A program made the translations under genes and the position numbers. A DNA stretch of 64,000 nucleotides from Membranipora membranacea. Lineage: Eukaryota > Bryozoa > Gymnolaemata > Cheilostomatida > Membraniporidae. Shown piece by piece: positions 22,630-33,900 of this stretch; the first letter of the stretch is position 1; each line of letters starts with the position of its first letter. The notes below the pieces were generated by a model, which worked only from the letters and a program-made list of their open reading frames with translations, was not told the origin of the DNA and made no database searches. Location: positions 17,117,001 through 17,181,000 of the forward strand of contig OU612066.1 of assembly GCA_914767715.1 (NCBI GenBank), in the 5' to 3' direction.

Positions 22630-25600
22630 CCTTGTAGTTGTCTGTTTAGGAAAATGAATGTGTGGCTTTGCTCACCATAAGCACCATTTTTGTAGTAGGT
22701 CATTTTGAAAGACCTCAAGATTTTTTTGTTTTGTGCCAATGACAAGACTAGCCAAGAGTCTCCAAAGATAGTTGTATTGGTGATTGAGCTTTTCTTGAAC
22801 CCTAAACTCCCTTTTTTTGTTTCATAGGATATTTTCTCAACATTAAATTATGAGATTATCTAGAAACATAAAAAAACTTATGAATATTTGGCATTGTGTA
22901 ATTGCACTTGCTTATGACAACACACTGCATCAGTGGAGTGTAGTAGGCTTTGTGGTTTATGCGAATATTATGTGTACAGATTGCGTCTATATGTATTGAT
23001 AATTTAATATGACTTAAACGAATACAAAATTTGTAAGCACTGAGAGTGATTTTGTGTGGCAACAAAAAAGAGGTTCTTTCACTTCACCCAGAGGAGAGCT
23101 TCTTATAGTTGGAGAGAAATTTATCTTGGTTATCTTGGTATTGCACTGCGTTACGGCATTAGATTGCATAGAACTCCTGTTAGAAAAAAATCACTGTAAT
23201 TCTATCGGCCCAATTGTGAAAAGAGTGTGATATTTGTGAACTAATATTAGGTATCGATATGGCGTAAATGTTCAATATTTGGCTGATGCTGCAGCTTTCA
23301 CTTGACTTGTGACCATCATTGCAGTATTAGAATCATATGAAGGCAACAATGTACCGCAAATGGTTTCTGATGGTAAAAATGTTGACAAAAGGTGGTGGAG
23401 TTATGAATTTCACAAAACTTGAATCCCCAGACCTTCAATATTCACCTCCTAACTTATCATAGCCAACAACCTCTGTGTGAGGTTGTTATTGCTACCATGA
23501 GGGGTCTCATAGTACTAGTGTTTGGTTTGATTAAAAGTAATAAATGGCGGATCAATCAATTACCCACAATGCAGCAGTGTGTTGTTATCAGGGGAAAGCA
23601 ACTTGGCATAATACACATGATTTTTGTCGTAATTTATATCAGGGAGTTCAGAGTGGACGTTACTTGCTTATTAAGGCTTGGGTCATCCTCATGGGAAGTC
23701 TAAGCAGAAAGTCCCAAATCACTCACTCAGAATGTATATAGTTCCATCGGTGAGGAGCAATTTGCATGGTATCGATGAGATAGCGATTTTGTCTGTTTTT
23801 ATTTGAAAGACCCCATCCGAATTCTCACGAGGGGCCAGAACTATAAACAAGCTAGTCTGATCCCTCCGCTCGACGGCGTGAATTATTCACAATAGGGAGG
23901 CTGTTAGATTCCTCCAAAGCTTTGAACTCATCCCCATTAATCTTCCTTGAGGCCTGTGATTATGGAAATTTTACCGGTTACACTCTCCAGGAGGATTCTC
24001 CATGCACTCTCCTCCTGATTTCCTGCTTTACACCTGATGACCATTGTTAATTATCTAACAGGTTATGATCCAATATATTTTTCCTCATAAATATTTTTTC
24101 TAGCAAGACTAAATTTGGATTCACCAACTTTTTAAAAGCGTTATAACAGGAAGGGATAATGACAGACAGGCCCAACCTTGGTCATCAATACTCAATGCTC
24201 TAGATTTCTGCCTCCCTTTTCTATTGCTCCGATTTCATCGACAGGCGATATCACTATTTTATAATTGCTTTGACCAACACAGCTGAAAATTCAAAAATCA
24301 TTTTTCACTGAATATGAATCACGGCATTTTCACTAGGTTTAATTCTTTGGGACAATATCTTGTGCTTATACGCAAAGCTTGAAGCCCTTTACCTGGCATG
24401 TAATATATGTTTGTCCAAAAAAATTTGCAAAGATTTTAACCCGTACTCCCTATCAATTGACTCTATCACCCATGTTGATAGATATTGTGTTTTTTTTAGC
24501 TCAGTTCTATGATATTTGGAACATTGAAATCAGATCACAATTTTGTTGCGCTTGTTTACTCATGTTCATGATATTTAGTAATTGCATTCGCTTCTAACGT
24601 TACCATCTAATTCATCCTATAAATTGAGAAATAATACCCTGTAGAGAGGCTGCAAGTATAAGGCTTGAGGTTTTTGTATAAGATTTAGACATGTTAAGTT
24701 ATGAGTCAAAATAAAAGTACAATAGGAGATTAACTCAGACCACAAGATAACATAACAAGTAAGTATCTTAAAAAATGAGCTGTGACATCAATTGTTACAC
24801 CACTCTAACATTGGTACGTATTTAATTGCAAAGGAGGCACTTGATAACAGATGTCAGGCTGAAATGATTATAATATTTTGCCAAATGCAGCAAAAAAATT
24901 TACCACAGAAGCCAAGCCCATCTGCAAAGCAGGAAATCAATGGTGTAGTTTACATAATCTCAGGTGAAAGAAACGTAGGATTAGTTTGGTAACAAATAAT
25001 CTCAAGTGCTTTCTTTTGTTTCTCTCTTGACCTATCCAATAGGATGACAATTATATCAAATCTTATCTGCCCATCTGCCCATCAGTAGGGCAAATCCTGG
25101 CAAAAAATGGACATTTTAGAAAAAAGGAAAAACTTTCTTACGTCAAAGACAGTAGAACGTGTTGCTTTGGAGGTTAAGACTTTAATTTGGGATTAGCTCT
25201 TACCACAATCCCTAAACAAAGGGCTGTCATGAATAATGATTACAGATTTTTCACTTTACAGTGGTCGTTCAATACAATGACCATTTGTTCTTTCCACTAA
25301 CCTGTTTTAGAGGCTTTACATATATGATGGTGGCCCATTAGGTTATTTGTGCAAAAAAATTGATTATTAATCTTTTCATCCATATAACGTTGTTTAAAAG
25401 ATGTACGTTTCTAGTGCAGGACTTTTCCAATACTTCTATAATTTGACAATTTACAAAGATATATAACACATCCATCACAACCAATCGCCAAAGTAAGGAG
25501 TGCTTCAGCATCCTTCATGCACCCCTTGGCCCTACCGCTGGAAATCCTTTAGTTAGGGCCTTTCTGTGCCGCCAAATTAGATGCCAATTAAGTAATAAAA

Positions 25601-26328
25601 AAGACAAGAAAAAAAGGGGCTGCTTCTGAGACTTAAATTCGGGATTAGCCCTACCACAATCCCTGAACGAAGGCCTGTTGGGAATTAATGATCCAAAAGT
25701 TTACTACCATGACAGTGTGCCTTAGTTATTGTTTACAGGGGACAATGACCAATCTGTTCGCTCCACTAACCCACTTAATTGTCATTCGAATATAATCGTG
25801 GCCCACTAAATTTTTCACACAAAAAAAATTGGTGAACTGATAATTTTAGACGAGGGTCCACTTATTCATGAATACCGTAAATTCTGTATTCTGATTCTGT
25901 ATGATTCTTGTGCAACACCTTTACAATTTGCCTTTTGTTCGACTCTGCATAAACAGAATTTACAAATATATTACATATCAATCTATGTTAATCAACCCGT
26001 CCAACCCACGGCCTTACCACTTAAAATCTTCTGGATACGGCCCTGATCTTTCTATGCGGTCCTAATCAAGACACAGAAACACAAGTTATAAATTATACAT
26101 TAAGCTTTGTTGCAATAACCTCTGTGTTGGCTCCAATTTTCCCCACGACCAAACAAAGGATACTCAAAATGGAAACTCTATGTAACAATGGAAAGATGCT
26201 TAGGAGGGGAAATATTTCTGTTTTATTACCCTTTATACTAAAAATTCTAAACCATAGGGTTTTAGCTAGAAGTCCTAATTCAGTATTATTCTAGTGTAAG
26301 AAACGAAATAAAGATCACATCTTCTACC
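22630..26328. repeat. gene-less spacer duplicated upstream of alpha genes
   Basis: No exon supported. From about 22929 on, the sequence is closely similar to 36011-37785 on +, and parts are similar to 55583-56960 and 60757-61560 on -. In every copy the similarity runs into alpha exon 1, so this spacer probably holds the alpha promoter and 5' UTR. It also contains an internal direct duplication (25150-25590 against 25620-26070; listed separately). Short frames within it are shared by copies but show no splice structure and decay between copies, so I do not call them genes. Confidence 0.75.
25150..26070 (+). repeat. tandem duplication inside the alpha1 upstream spacer
   Basis: Two diverged direct copies of about 440 bp. 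Shared landmarks in order: GGGATTAGCYCTACCACAATCCCT (about 25190 and 25640), CAATGACCA...TGTTC...CCACTAACC, a GTGGCCCA block, then a CCTACCGCTGGAAATC / CCTTACCACTTAAAATC block (about 25533 and 26013). The spacer before alpha2 keeps only part of it. It may be old promoter duplication or a repeat family. Confidence 0.6.
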
Positions 26329-29300
26329 ATGTTTTTCAAGCACGATCATATCATCATTTTAACAGGTGAGATTTTGTTATCTAGCATAGAATAAGGCAAA
26401 AAAATAAGTATGATTAAACTCGAATCTTATTCTTATCGTTTTGAGTGCCTATAGATTCAAGACTATAAAGTTTCTTGAATGCGGACTTCAAAACAATTGG
26501 AAAACGATCAGGTTTGACATGCTCAAGGCTGTTACCACAGTTATAACATGCTTGTTGGGCTATATTCAATGGCTGTATTCACTGAGACAAATTGTGGGGG
26601 AGTTCTGCCACATAATAGGACAACTATTCAGGCTGTCTACCTCATAGGTGGTATGGAAAGGACAGCCATTTTAAATTGCATTCATAATGACATCGCCAAT
26701 TTGCCATCCATCATACACTCAATCGACAACCTAAGTCAGGGGTGCCCAACCTTTTCATTGAGGGGGCCGCATCCACATATTGCAATGTCCCTGGAGGGCC
26801 GCAACCTTGCCATAAATCAAACATTCATACATGGGTGTGCAGTATTTTCATCTCTGCAGTGGGGAATTTATTTATTGGAGCTCACTCAAATGCAATGGTT
26901 GGGGAATTCCAAAATACTGTGACTAGATATAGAGCGTTCCTTATTATTGTACAAATGAGGAATGTAAGAAAATAATATAGGGGTGAAAACTGATTTCGCG
27001 ACTACGCGATTTTCTCAGACGGGTCGGGGACCGCACAAAATTGGGTCGGGGGCCGCATGCAGTCCCAGGGCCACTCATTGGGCAGCCCTGACCTAAGTGT
27101 ATGTCATCCACACCCCGAAGTTTTGTGGCATTTATGGTCGCGGCATTTCTAGTTAGTTATATGCCTTAAAGGGCAACCAAGGTTTCGCAGCAATGCATCA
27201 ATGGGTAGTAAATAATGTACTGGGCATCAGCTTTGTGCATTACGCGATGCAAAATTCAAAGTAGTTGCTGACTCTAAGCTGGGTAACACTTCAGTTTAGG
27301 GGAGGTTCCAAGACATTGCTGTAATAATTATAGAGCACAGGCTAAATAATAACAGGAACAGGAAACTGCTCTGTGGTATTCTCTTTTAGCTGAGTTTGAG
27401 TACCTGATGGAAGAAATGTTTCACAAGAGTTCTGGCTGAACAATCATCCGAATTATATTTTGTCTTTTTCCCCATGCAGAAGGTGCAATCTGCTATTAAC
27501 CAATGGCCATCAATGAGAAGTTGTTTGAAACCTTGGTTGCCCTTTAAATTGCTTAGGGAGGAACTAACAGCAACCCTCCTGTTGATACTTTGGATTCCCC
27601 TCAAGAGTTTGCCTCCCCTATTATTTTTTTCTAAACTACGGCCCTGAGATATACTACAAATTAAACCAGTAAAACTTGAAATCGTGACCCTACACATTAG
27701 CGCTTCACATTATCACTTTTTAGTTTTAGTAAGTCATCACTACGCTGAATACTGTTCAACACTGAGATTAATGGTAGAGAAGAGCTCAGCCAGACTTAAT
27801 GTAGTTGACGTTAAAACATTAAATTACATGACAATTGATCCAATATCTAAAGAAATAGTCACGCAGCGTCACAAAACAGCAGGTAAATTCTCACATATCT
27901 CACCTATCTCCTCTCTGTTCTGGAAGCAGATGCCTTCCGGAGACCTAGGTCAATAAGATCATGCCTTGCTCGGGTTTACCAACTTGAGATCTGGTGGCTC
28001 AATTTTGATATTTTTCACTCTAATTTTAGTCTTTCCTTGTTAAGTGATCCTCAACTTTTCTGTTAAATCAAAAATAGGAAAATGAGGCATTGAAAGCTGC
28101 CTCAGATGCCTTAACTGGCATTGAGACCTCATAACCCTTTATTAAAGGGAACTTCAGGTCAGATGCACTTTTTCTCATCCCTGTCCAGTTTTATAGACCA
28201 ACCAACTCTGATTCTGCACATATGCTCCATTTTGGCGCCAAATACATCACAAAAGTTTGTTTACATTGATAAGGAAAAATTGACGTCATGTGTAGAATTC
28301 TCATAACCAATGCACTATCAGCAATAATGACTGACTAAAATAATGACAATAGTTATTATTTTTGCAAATCATTATAGCTACACATTCCTCAACTGTATTT
28401 GACTCTAAAGGATTTTTGAAAGCTTATTTTTTATTTGTAAAAAAATTTAGACATGAAAAAGAGTAGGAATAGCAGCAGGTGCACCGCAAAATATTGACTT
28501 TCTAGTGAATCATAAATCGATAGATCATTAATCATCATGCTGTACGCTATCACACTATCAAATATAGCTCAATGTAGCCTGTCTACAAGTATCGTGATAT
28601 CAAAAGTTATTGGGATGTGATTTTATGTTGAGCATATAGAAAATTGGTAGAGGTGAGTCGCATAAACAATTTTTTTGACCATAATAATTTTTCCCACACA
28701 AGTAAATAAATCCCTGTATGTGTGCTAACAAGTCTCTGTGATTATTACTGGATCTGAAACGGAGCACCTCTTTATACCAACACCTGTACAGAAAAATTGC
28801 CAGCATATTATCATGAATGGTCTGATTTTCTTCTGAAATTATGGAGAATATTGGGGTATTTATCTCAATTTTAGTTGCTGGTTCAAAAATAGGGAATATA
28901 CAATAATAAGTGGAAAGACATTTTGCTTGATCTGATTTTCTTTGCTTTTTTTAGCAACAGAACACCAGTACGTGAGGAACGATTTTTATGAAGCAGATTG
29001 GGCTAGTGATGGACGTCTATTTGTCATTATACATATTTGGAATTTGAAGATAGAAAGTTATCGATGGGTTTATTACTCTCAGGGACAATTGACTGCAGAT
29101 CCATCAGGAGTGAGACTCATAGCAACGGTAATTTCTCATTATGATATATTATGATTTAATCTGCAGCCGTACATGTACAGAAATTTGTTTTATAACAAAG
29201 ATGATTGCAAATTAAAATGCAATGGAGTTAGTAATATGACAAGATTCCTCTGAAATGTCATTTATCATTTATCTGTAACGGCGATGTTACAATATTGATT

Positions 29301-30660
29301 GGGCAGGCAATACAACATGATAATTTGGATAATGGACTTTTTGTTGTGTTGAATCAATACTTATATTTATCCATCTATATATATATATATATAATATATC
29401 TTTTTCAGCCCAGCTCACAGCAGGCAGCTAAGACGGTGTCCATGTGCGACAAGAATGTGTTTGAATATGCTGGTTCAGGATATTTCAATCTTATTAAACA
29501 CAGCAGTAAGATAATGTTGTTCTTTGGATTGATTGATCTGCACTTTATCCTCGACTCAAAATAACAATATGATTGCTACATATTCTAGAATTTCTGAGGC
29601 GGCTCAACTTTTTTGAATTTTAATCTCCAAATTAATTAATACCATGATAATCATGCTGGTTTCGAATCCTCTCCGATGATATATTTCATTTGCAGTATTT
29701 GGAGTTTTCTCAACATATACAGTTTGATTTATGTAGCTAAAAGATCATTTTGATTATATTATAATCAAAATGATCTTTTACTATAGCTATGAGTATTCAT
29801 GTTCAATAGACAGTTTTCTGAGCTCTTATTTATGCCTCAATTCGGAGTTTTCCTCTCTCCAGTTTGGTACCTGCTGAAAAACCTGCTGAAAGAGGGTTAT
29901 CTTGAAAACCGCTTATATAAAGATAAAAATGATTTTTGATTTAGAGTCTGCACCATTGAAAACCCTGTGAGACAGGGTTTTCAAATCATTGGAGGCTTGA
30001 ATGTTGATAAATCCTAATTTTAGTGACGAAAATCATGAAAAATTCTGCCAAATTGTCCGCAAAACAGGCAGAAAAATGCTATAATTGACTATCCAAACAC
30101 CAAAACTATTTCCCAAACTATGTCCATGTGAGTTTTCAATGTTGCAGATTCTGAATCGAAAATCATTTTTATCCTATCATAAGCGGTTTTCAAGATAACC
30201 CTCTTTTCAGCACGTTTTTCCTATGCGGCGTGGGTTAAAAGTACCAAACTGGAGAGAGGACAACTCCGAATCAGAGCTAAATCAGAGCTCAGAAAACCGT
30301 CTATTATTTTACGAAGGTTCTCATGTGTTGGTTGGTGGTCATAAAGCTCTTTCTGCTTGCCTAGACTTAAAACACAAAATAGATACATAACAGTTGTTTT
30401 GCTGTTCAAATTCAATAGCTAGGCAGTTTTCCAACAGTGCACAGAAAGTTATGAATTGATGACCTATGTGGCTCTATGTGACATGAATATGAATGGTACC
30501 ACAACCTATGAACCATTTACAGATGTTTTGACTTTCCCTATTTGCAGGAGGGCGAAAGGAAAGTATAGTATGCGCTGTTGAGACCAGGAGATCAATGAAA
30601 GTGAGGCTAACTGATATCGAAACCTGTCCACAGCCGTCTAATTGGACATTTATGGAATAA
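26329..30660 (+). CDS. alpha1: unrecognised 190-aa protein of the alpha family (5 exons)
   Basis: Not recognised. Exons: 26329-26365, 27730-27882, 28955-29127, 29409-29505, 30548-30660 (37, 153, 173, 97 and 113 nt); splice phases match and the frame closes at TAA 30658-30660. The same five lengths recur exactly in alpha2 and alpha3, which strongly supports the model. Visible features: a short N-terminus (MFFKHDH), a VSHHYAEYCSTL segment, an aromatic block with IIHIWN and YYSQGQLTADPSG, then SMCDKNVFEY, IVCAVE and a C-terminal ETCPQ...WTF. Conserved Cys residues suggest disulphides, but no clear signal peptide is encoded by exon 1; an unseen in-phase exon could supply one. A beta gene follows 0.3 kb downstream on the same strand. 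Intron 1 carries a hAT-type MITE and intron 4 a 495-bp foldback. Function unknown. Confidence 0.72.
26737..27090. mobile_element. non-autonomous hAT element with 8-bp target duplication
   Basis: A 354-bp element beginning CAGGGGTGCCCAAC and ending ATTGGGCAGCCCTG, which are imperfect inverted termini. It is flanked by a perfect 8-bp direct repeat ACCTAAGT (26729-26736 and 27091-27098), the length typical of hAT transposons. Subterminal GGGCCGC and GAGGGCCGC motifs are GC-rich against the AT-rich surroundings. It has no transposase frame. It lies in intron 1 of alpha1 and is absent from alpha2, so it post-dates the duplication or was lost. Confidence 0.9.
29739..29779. repeat. perfect 41-bp palindrome
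   Basis: Arms of 20 bp (AAAAGATCATTTTGATTATA and its exact complement) flank a single central base in intron 4 of alpha1. It is too short to classify; perhaps a residual foldback tip. Confidence 0.7.
29808..30302. mobile_element. 495-bp foldback element in alpha1 intron 4
   Basis: The ends AGACAGTTTTCTGAGCTC and GAGCTCAGAAAACCGTCT pair with one mismatch. Pairing continues inward with interruptions: AATTCGGAGTT...CTCTCTCCAGTTTGGTAC against its complement, then GAGGGTTATCTTGAAAACCGCTTAT, then AAAATGATTTTTGATT. The centre holds a second small hairpin (AAAACCCTGTGAGACAGGGTTTT near 29960). There is no coding capacity. It is not seen at the corresponding place in alpha2 or alpha3, so it is a copy-specific insertion. 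Confidence 0.75.
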
Positions 30661-30966
30661 GAGATAGAGCAGACACTTTCATATATGTGATAATATGATT
30701 GGTGAATCGATCTAATCAAATGATTTATAGCTTTTTGAATACTAATAGGAACAAAATGTAGTTTCTCACCCCATCATGTTTTGGCAAAAAATTCAGATAA
30801 TTCTGATCAAAGGAGATTAACTCTAGCCCTGTAATAAGAGGCGTATTTAACAATAAATTCACAATTGACTGATTTGCAAAAGCTGATGGTTGTCTATTTC
30901 GTCTACAGCAGTATAATTGTTGTCAGATATAATTGTGAAGGAAAAACTTGTAACAAAACAGAGGAT
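30661..30966. other. alpha1-beta1 intergenic gap
   Basis: About 300 bp between the alpha1 stop and the beta1 leader exon. It has recognisable counterparts after alpha2 (39856-40160) and alpha3 (about 43839-43473 on the - strand), so it was duplicated with the cassette. It probably carries the alpha 3' UTR and the beta promoter. I see no canonical AATAAA in a good position. Confidence 0.5.
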
Positions 30967-33900
30967 ATGGCTCATTATACTTATGAGGTGAGAGCAGCTT
31001 GATTAATTAAGTCGATTTTTTTTCGGTGCGCTACGCTTTGCATAATGAACACATTTGTGCTGCAGGGAAAAAGTGTTATGAAAAGTCAGGGACCTCAATA
31101 AACAACTTTTATTGCTTCAAAAATTTACCATTGTACTAATACCTTGCAAACAGTCAGGATGAAATCCTGTTCTAATTAGTTTATTGTCATTTCTCTTTGA
31201 ACTGCTTGTCCTGTGTATTTTTATAACTTGTGTGACAACCCAACATTAATCAAATCTAATAAAGGTGTGGTTATGCCTTTACTGGCAAGTTTGCATACCA
31301 GGAAATGTGGTCCAGATTAAAAAAGGGGGAGGCCATGGGGAGGGTGTGGTGGGAGATTGAGTATCGTCAAATCTTTTAACAAAATAGAACAATCTGATTA
31401 ATCAGTTTTCTCTAATTACCTTGCCATATAGTCTGGATAACAAATGTGATTGAATAAAATAATGATTTGTATCATATGTCTTTATTCTACAGTTGATGAT
31501 TTGGCTTTGTGTAAGAGTTATTCTTATTGCTGCAGCTGCCGAAGGTGACTCAAAAACCTCAAGGTATATATTGTAAAATATTGTGGCCTTGTAATATGGC
31601 TTCTTACTTGGTTCGGTACTCCCCAAACCAAGAATGAAGCCGCATGACGAGCCTAATTGTGGCTTATTTGGCTCTGCTAATGTTTATTCCATTCTCCAGA
31701 ATGGGAGAATATTGAAGTTTCAGGCACAAGACTTTGTGAATCAGAAAATTATAAAATGTACTACTGTTTATTTGTCAATGGTATCAGTATTCACTTTCCT
31801 CTAACCATGGCAAACATTTTTTTGTTTTGTTTACTCCTCACAAAAAGGTGAATCACCTTGACGCACAAAGCTAAAGTTACAATTCATGAGTTATACCCTC
31901 TCATACTCTACAAAGCCTATCCGTGTCAAAAGCTGCTAACTATACGTAACTAGCAAACAAATTTACCATCAATCTTTCACAACTTAAAGCGAACAGAACT
32001 CTGAAGCATTCATTTTACCTTAAAAGCATTTTTTCAAAATATTGTATGTATATATTTCTAAAATATTTTATATCAGTTATCTCACAGGCAAAAAAAATTG
32101 ACAAGAAATAACTTTTGTTTTTCTGAGCAAAAACTTTAATAGCCTTCTACCAATGAACTCGGAGCTCATCGCTTCAACACAAGCTGATCGGTCTGAGATG
32201 CTCCCATAATGTGTGAGGTGTTGTAATTTCTTTCAACCAATATTGATGGCATTTTAATTTTTAATACAGAAGATGTGTTCTGAAATTGCTGAATGCATTT
32301 AATCAAAGGTTATGTGATTCAAAAGTCGACACTCTTTACACACAAAAGGATTCTTTGTCTTCGCTGCAACCACTTTATCTGCAGTTATGTTGCAGAGATG
32401 CAGTAGCAAAGTAAATCTGTCGATCACTGTGTTTTCTGGCCATATTTTCTTTCTGTTTCTCAGAATAACTGTGGAACTTATAACGGAGAGCTTCAGCGAT
32501 CCCACTATACATCCAGATCTGTATGTTCCCAAAAGCATGGAACCAAACTTAGACAACAATGAAACCATTTTATATTCCACGGATGACAGTATTAACCTTT
32601 GGAACACTTCACAGGGAAGGGAATCTTCTTCAATATTAATAGAGAATGGAAATCTCATCAGTTTTCGTCAAAAAAGTAGTCAAAAGTATCTTGTTAGAGA
32701 GGAGAGCTTGTTGAAAGTATATCAACTTTCTGACAATATGAACAGCATCACGAAAGAGGATACATTAGTGTGCACACAACCTGGTTGTTGTCCGAACTCC
32801 AGCAGAAGTTGCAGGGAGAGTGGATCAGGAAGTTTAGGTGTAGATTGCAGATCACAAGTTGTTTTTTACATAGACAGTTCATCAATATACAGTGTCAATT
32901 TTGTTACAAATGCCGCGCCAAAAACTTTCGTCTTCAATGGAGTTGACGGAAACACAACAGCCATGGAATTTAATAACGACTATTCTATGGCCTACATTTT
33001 CTCAATAGAAGGTACCGTAATTACCATAAACAGGTTCAACCTGCACACACAGAAGTCAAGCCCCATGCAACTCCACAGATTTTCAAACCCTGTCAAACAA
33101 GCTATCTTCATTGAGAAAGGCGTGCTTCTCTGTCGCACAACAAAAGGTGAACTGCTGTTAGTCGACATCAACACAGGTCACCATAGTGGTGTTTTCAGTG
33201 AAACGACACACTTGCCTTGCGATTCTGACTGTGATGGTGAGTTTATGAAAGTGAAAAACATGGTGGACATCAAAAACCAGGGATACCTTCTTGCTGTTGA
33301 TCACAATCTCAAATTGATCAAGCTTAAAACTAACGGTGAGTTGACTAATTTGAGAATTAGGTTGTGTTTCAACTCCAATCTTATTGATCAAATTTCTATT
33401 TGGTTAGTTGTACAAAGGATTTTAAGCAGTTGATTGCCGAAATTGCTTGATATTATAAATGTAAACAGTTCATTTTCCTTTGCTTCACTGCTTGCGTAAT
33501 TTGTTTTGATGAGCGAGAGGGGAATTTATGTTAGAGGTAAAGCGGTAGTTGATATCATCTTCCAGCTATTTGTAGCGATCCCATTTTCCCCTCATATAAC
33601 ATCATTGAAACTCACTCTATAGGCCATGTGGTTAGCAAAGTTATTTATTTTATTTTATTTTCAGTTACAACTACCGATAATGATGCTAATAATATTTCTG
33701 ATACTACTGAGACTACAGTTCCAAATGATCCAGTGACCAGCACAGCGACATCGTATGAAGGGATTGATGGTGGGAAATAAAGTCTAAACATCCTTGCCTT
33801 TTAGTGTTATAATGTGTGTCACAGATTTTGACCTATATAGGCTTAACATCCTGAACAGCAGAAATAAAACTTTTTAAGCAGTAGTTGTATATCCGTGTAC

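Noticed and set aside
22856-23065. Open frame on - repeated at 35875-36147
   Set aside because: It is shared because the spacer is duplicated; the two frames differ by indels and have no splice or motif support.
30548-31563. Idea that alpha and beta form one gene
   Set aside because: A stop codon closes alpha exon 5 at the same place in all three copies, and beta starts with its own leader and signal-peptide exons, so two genes are more likely.
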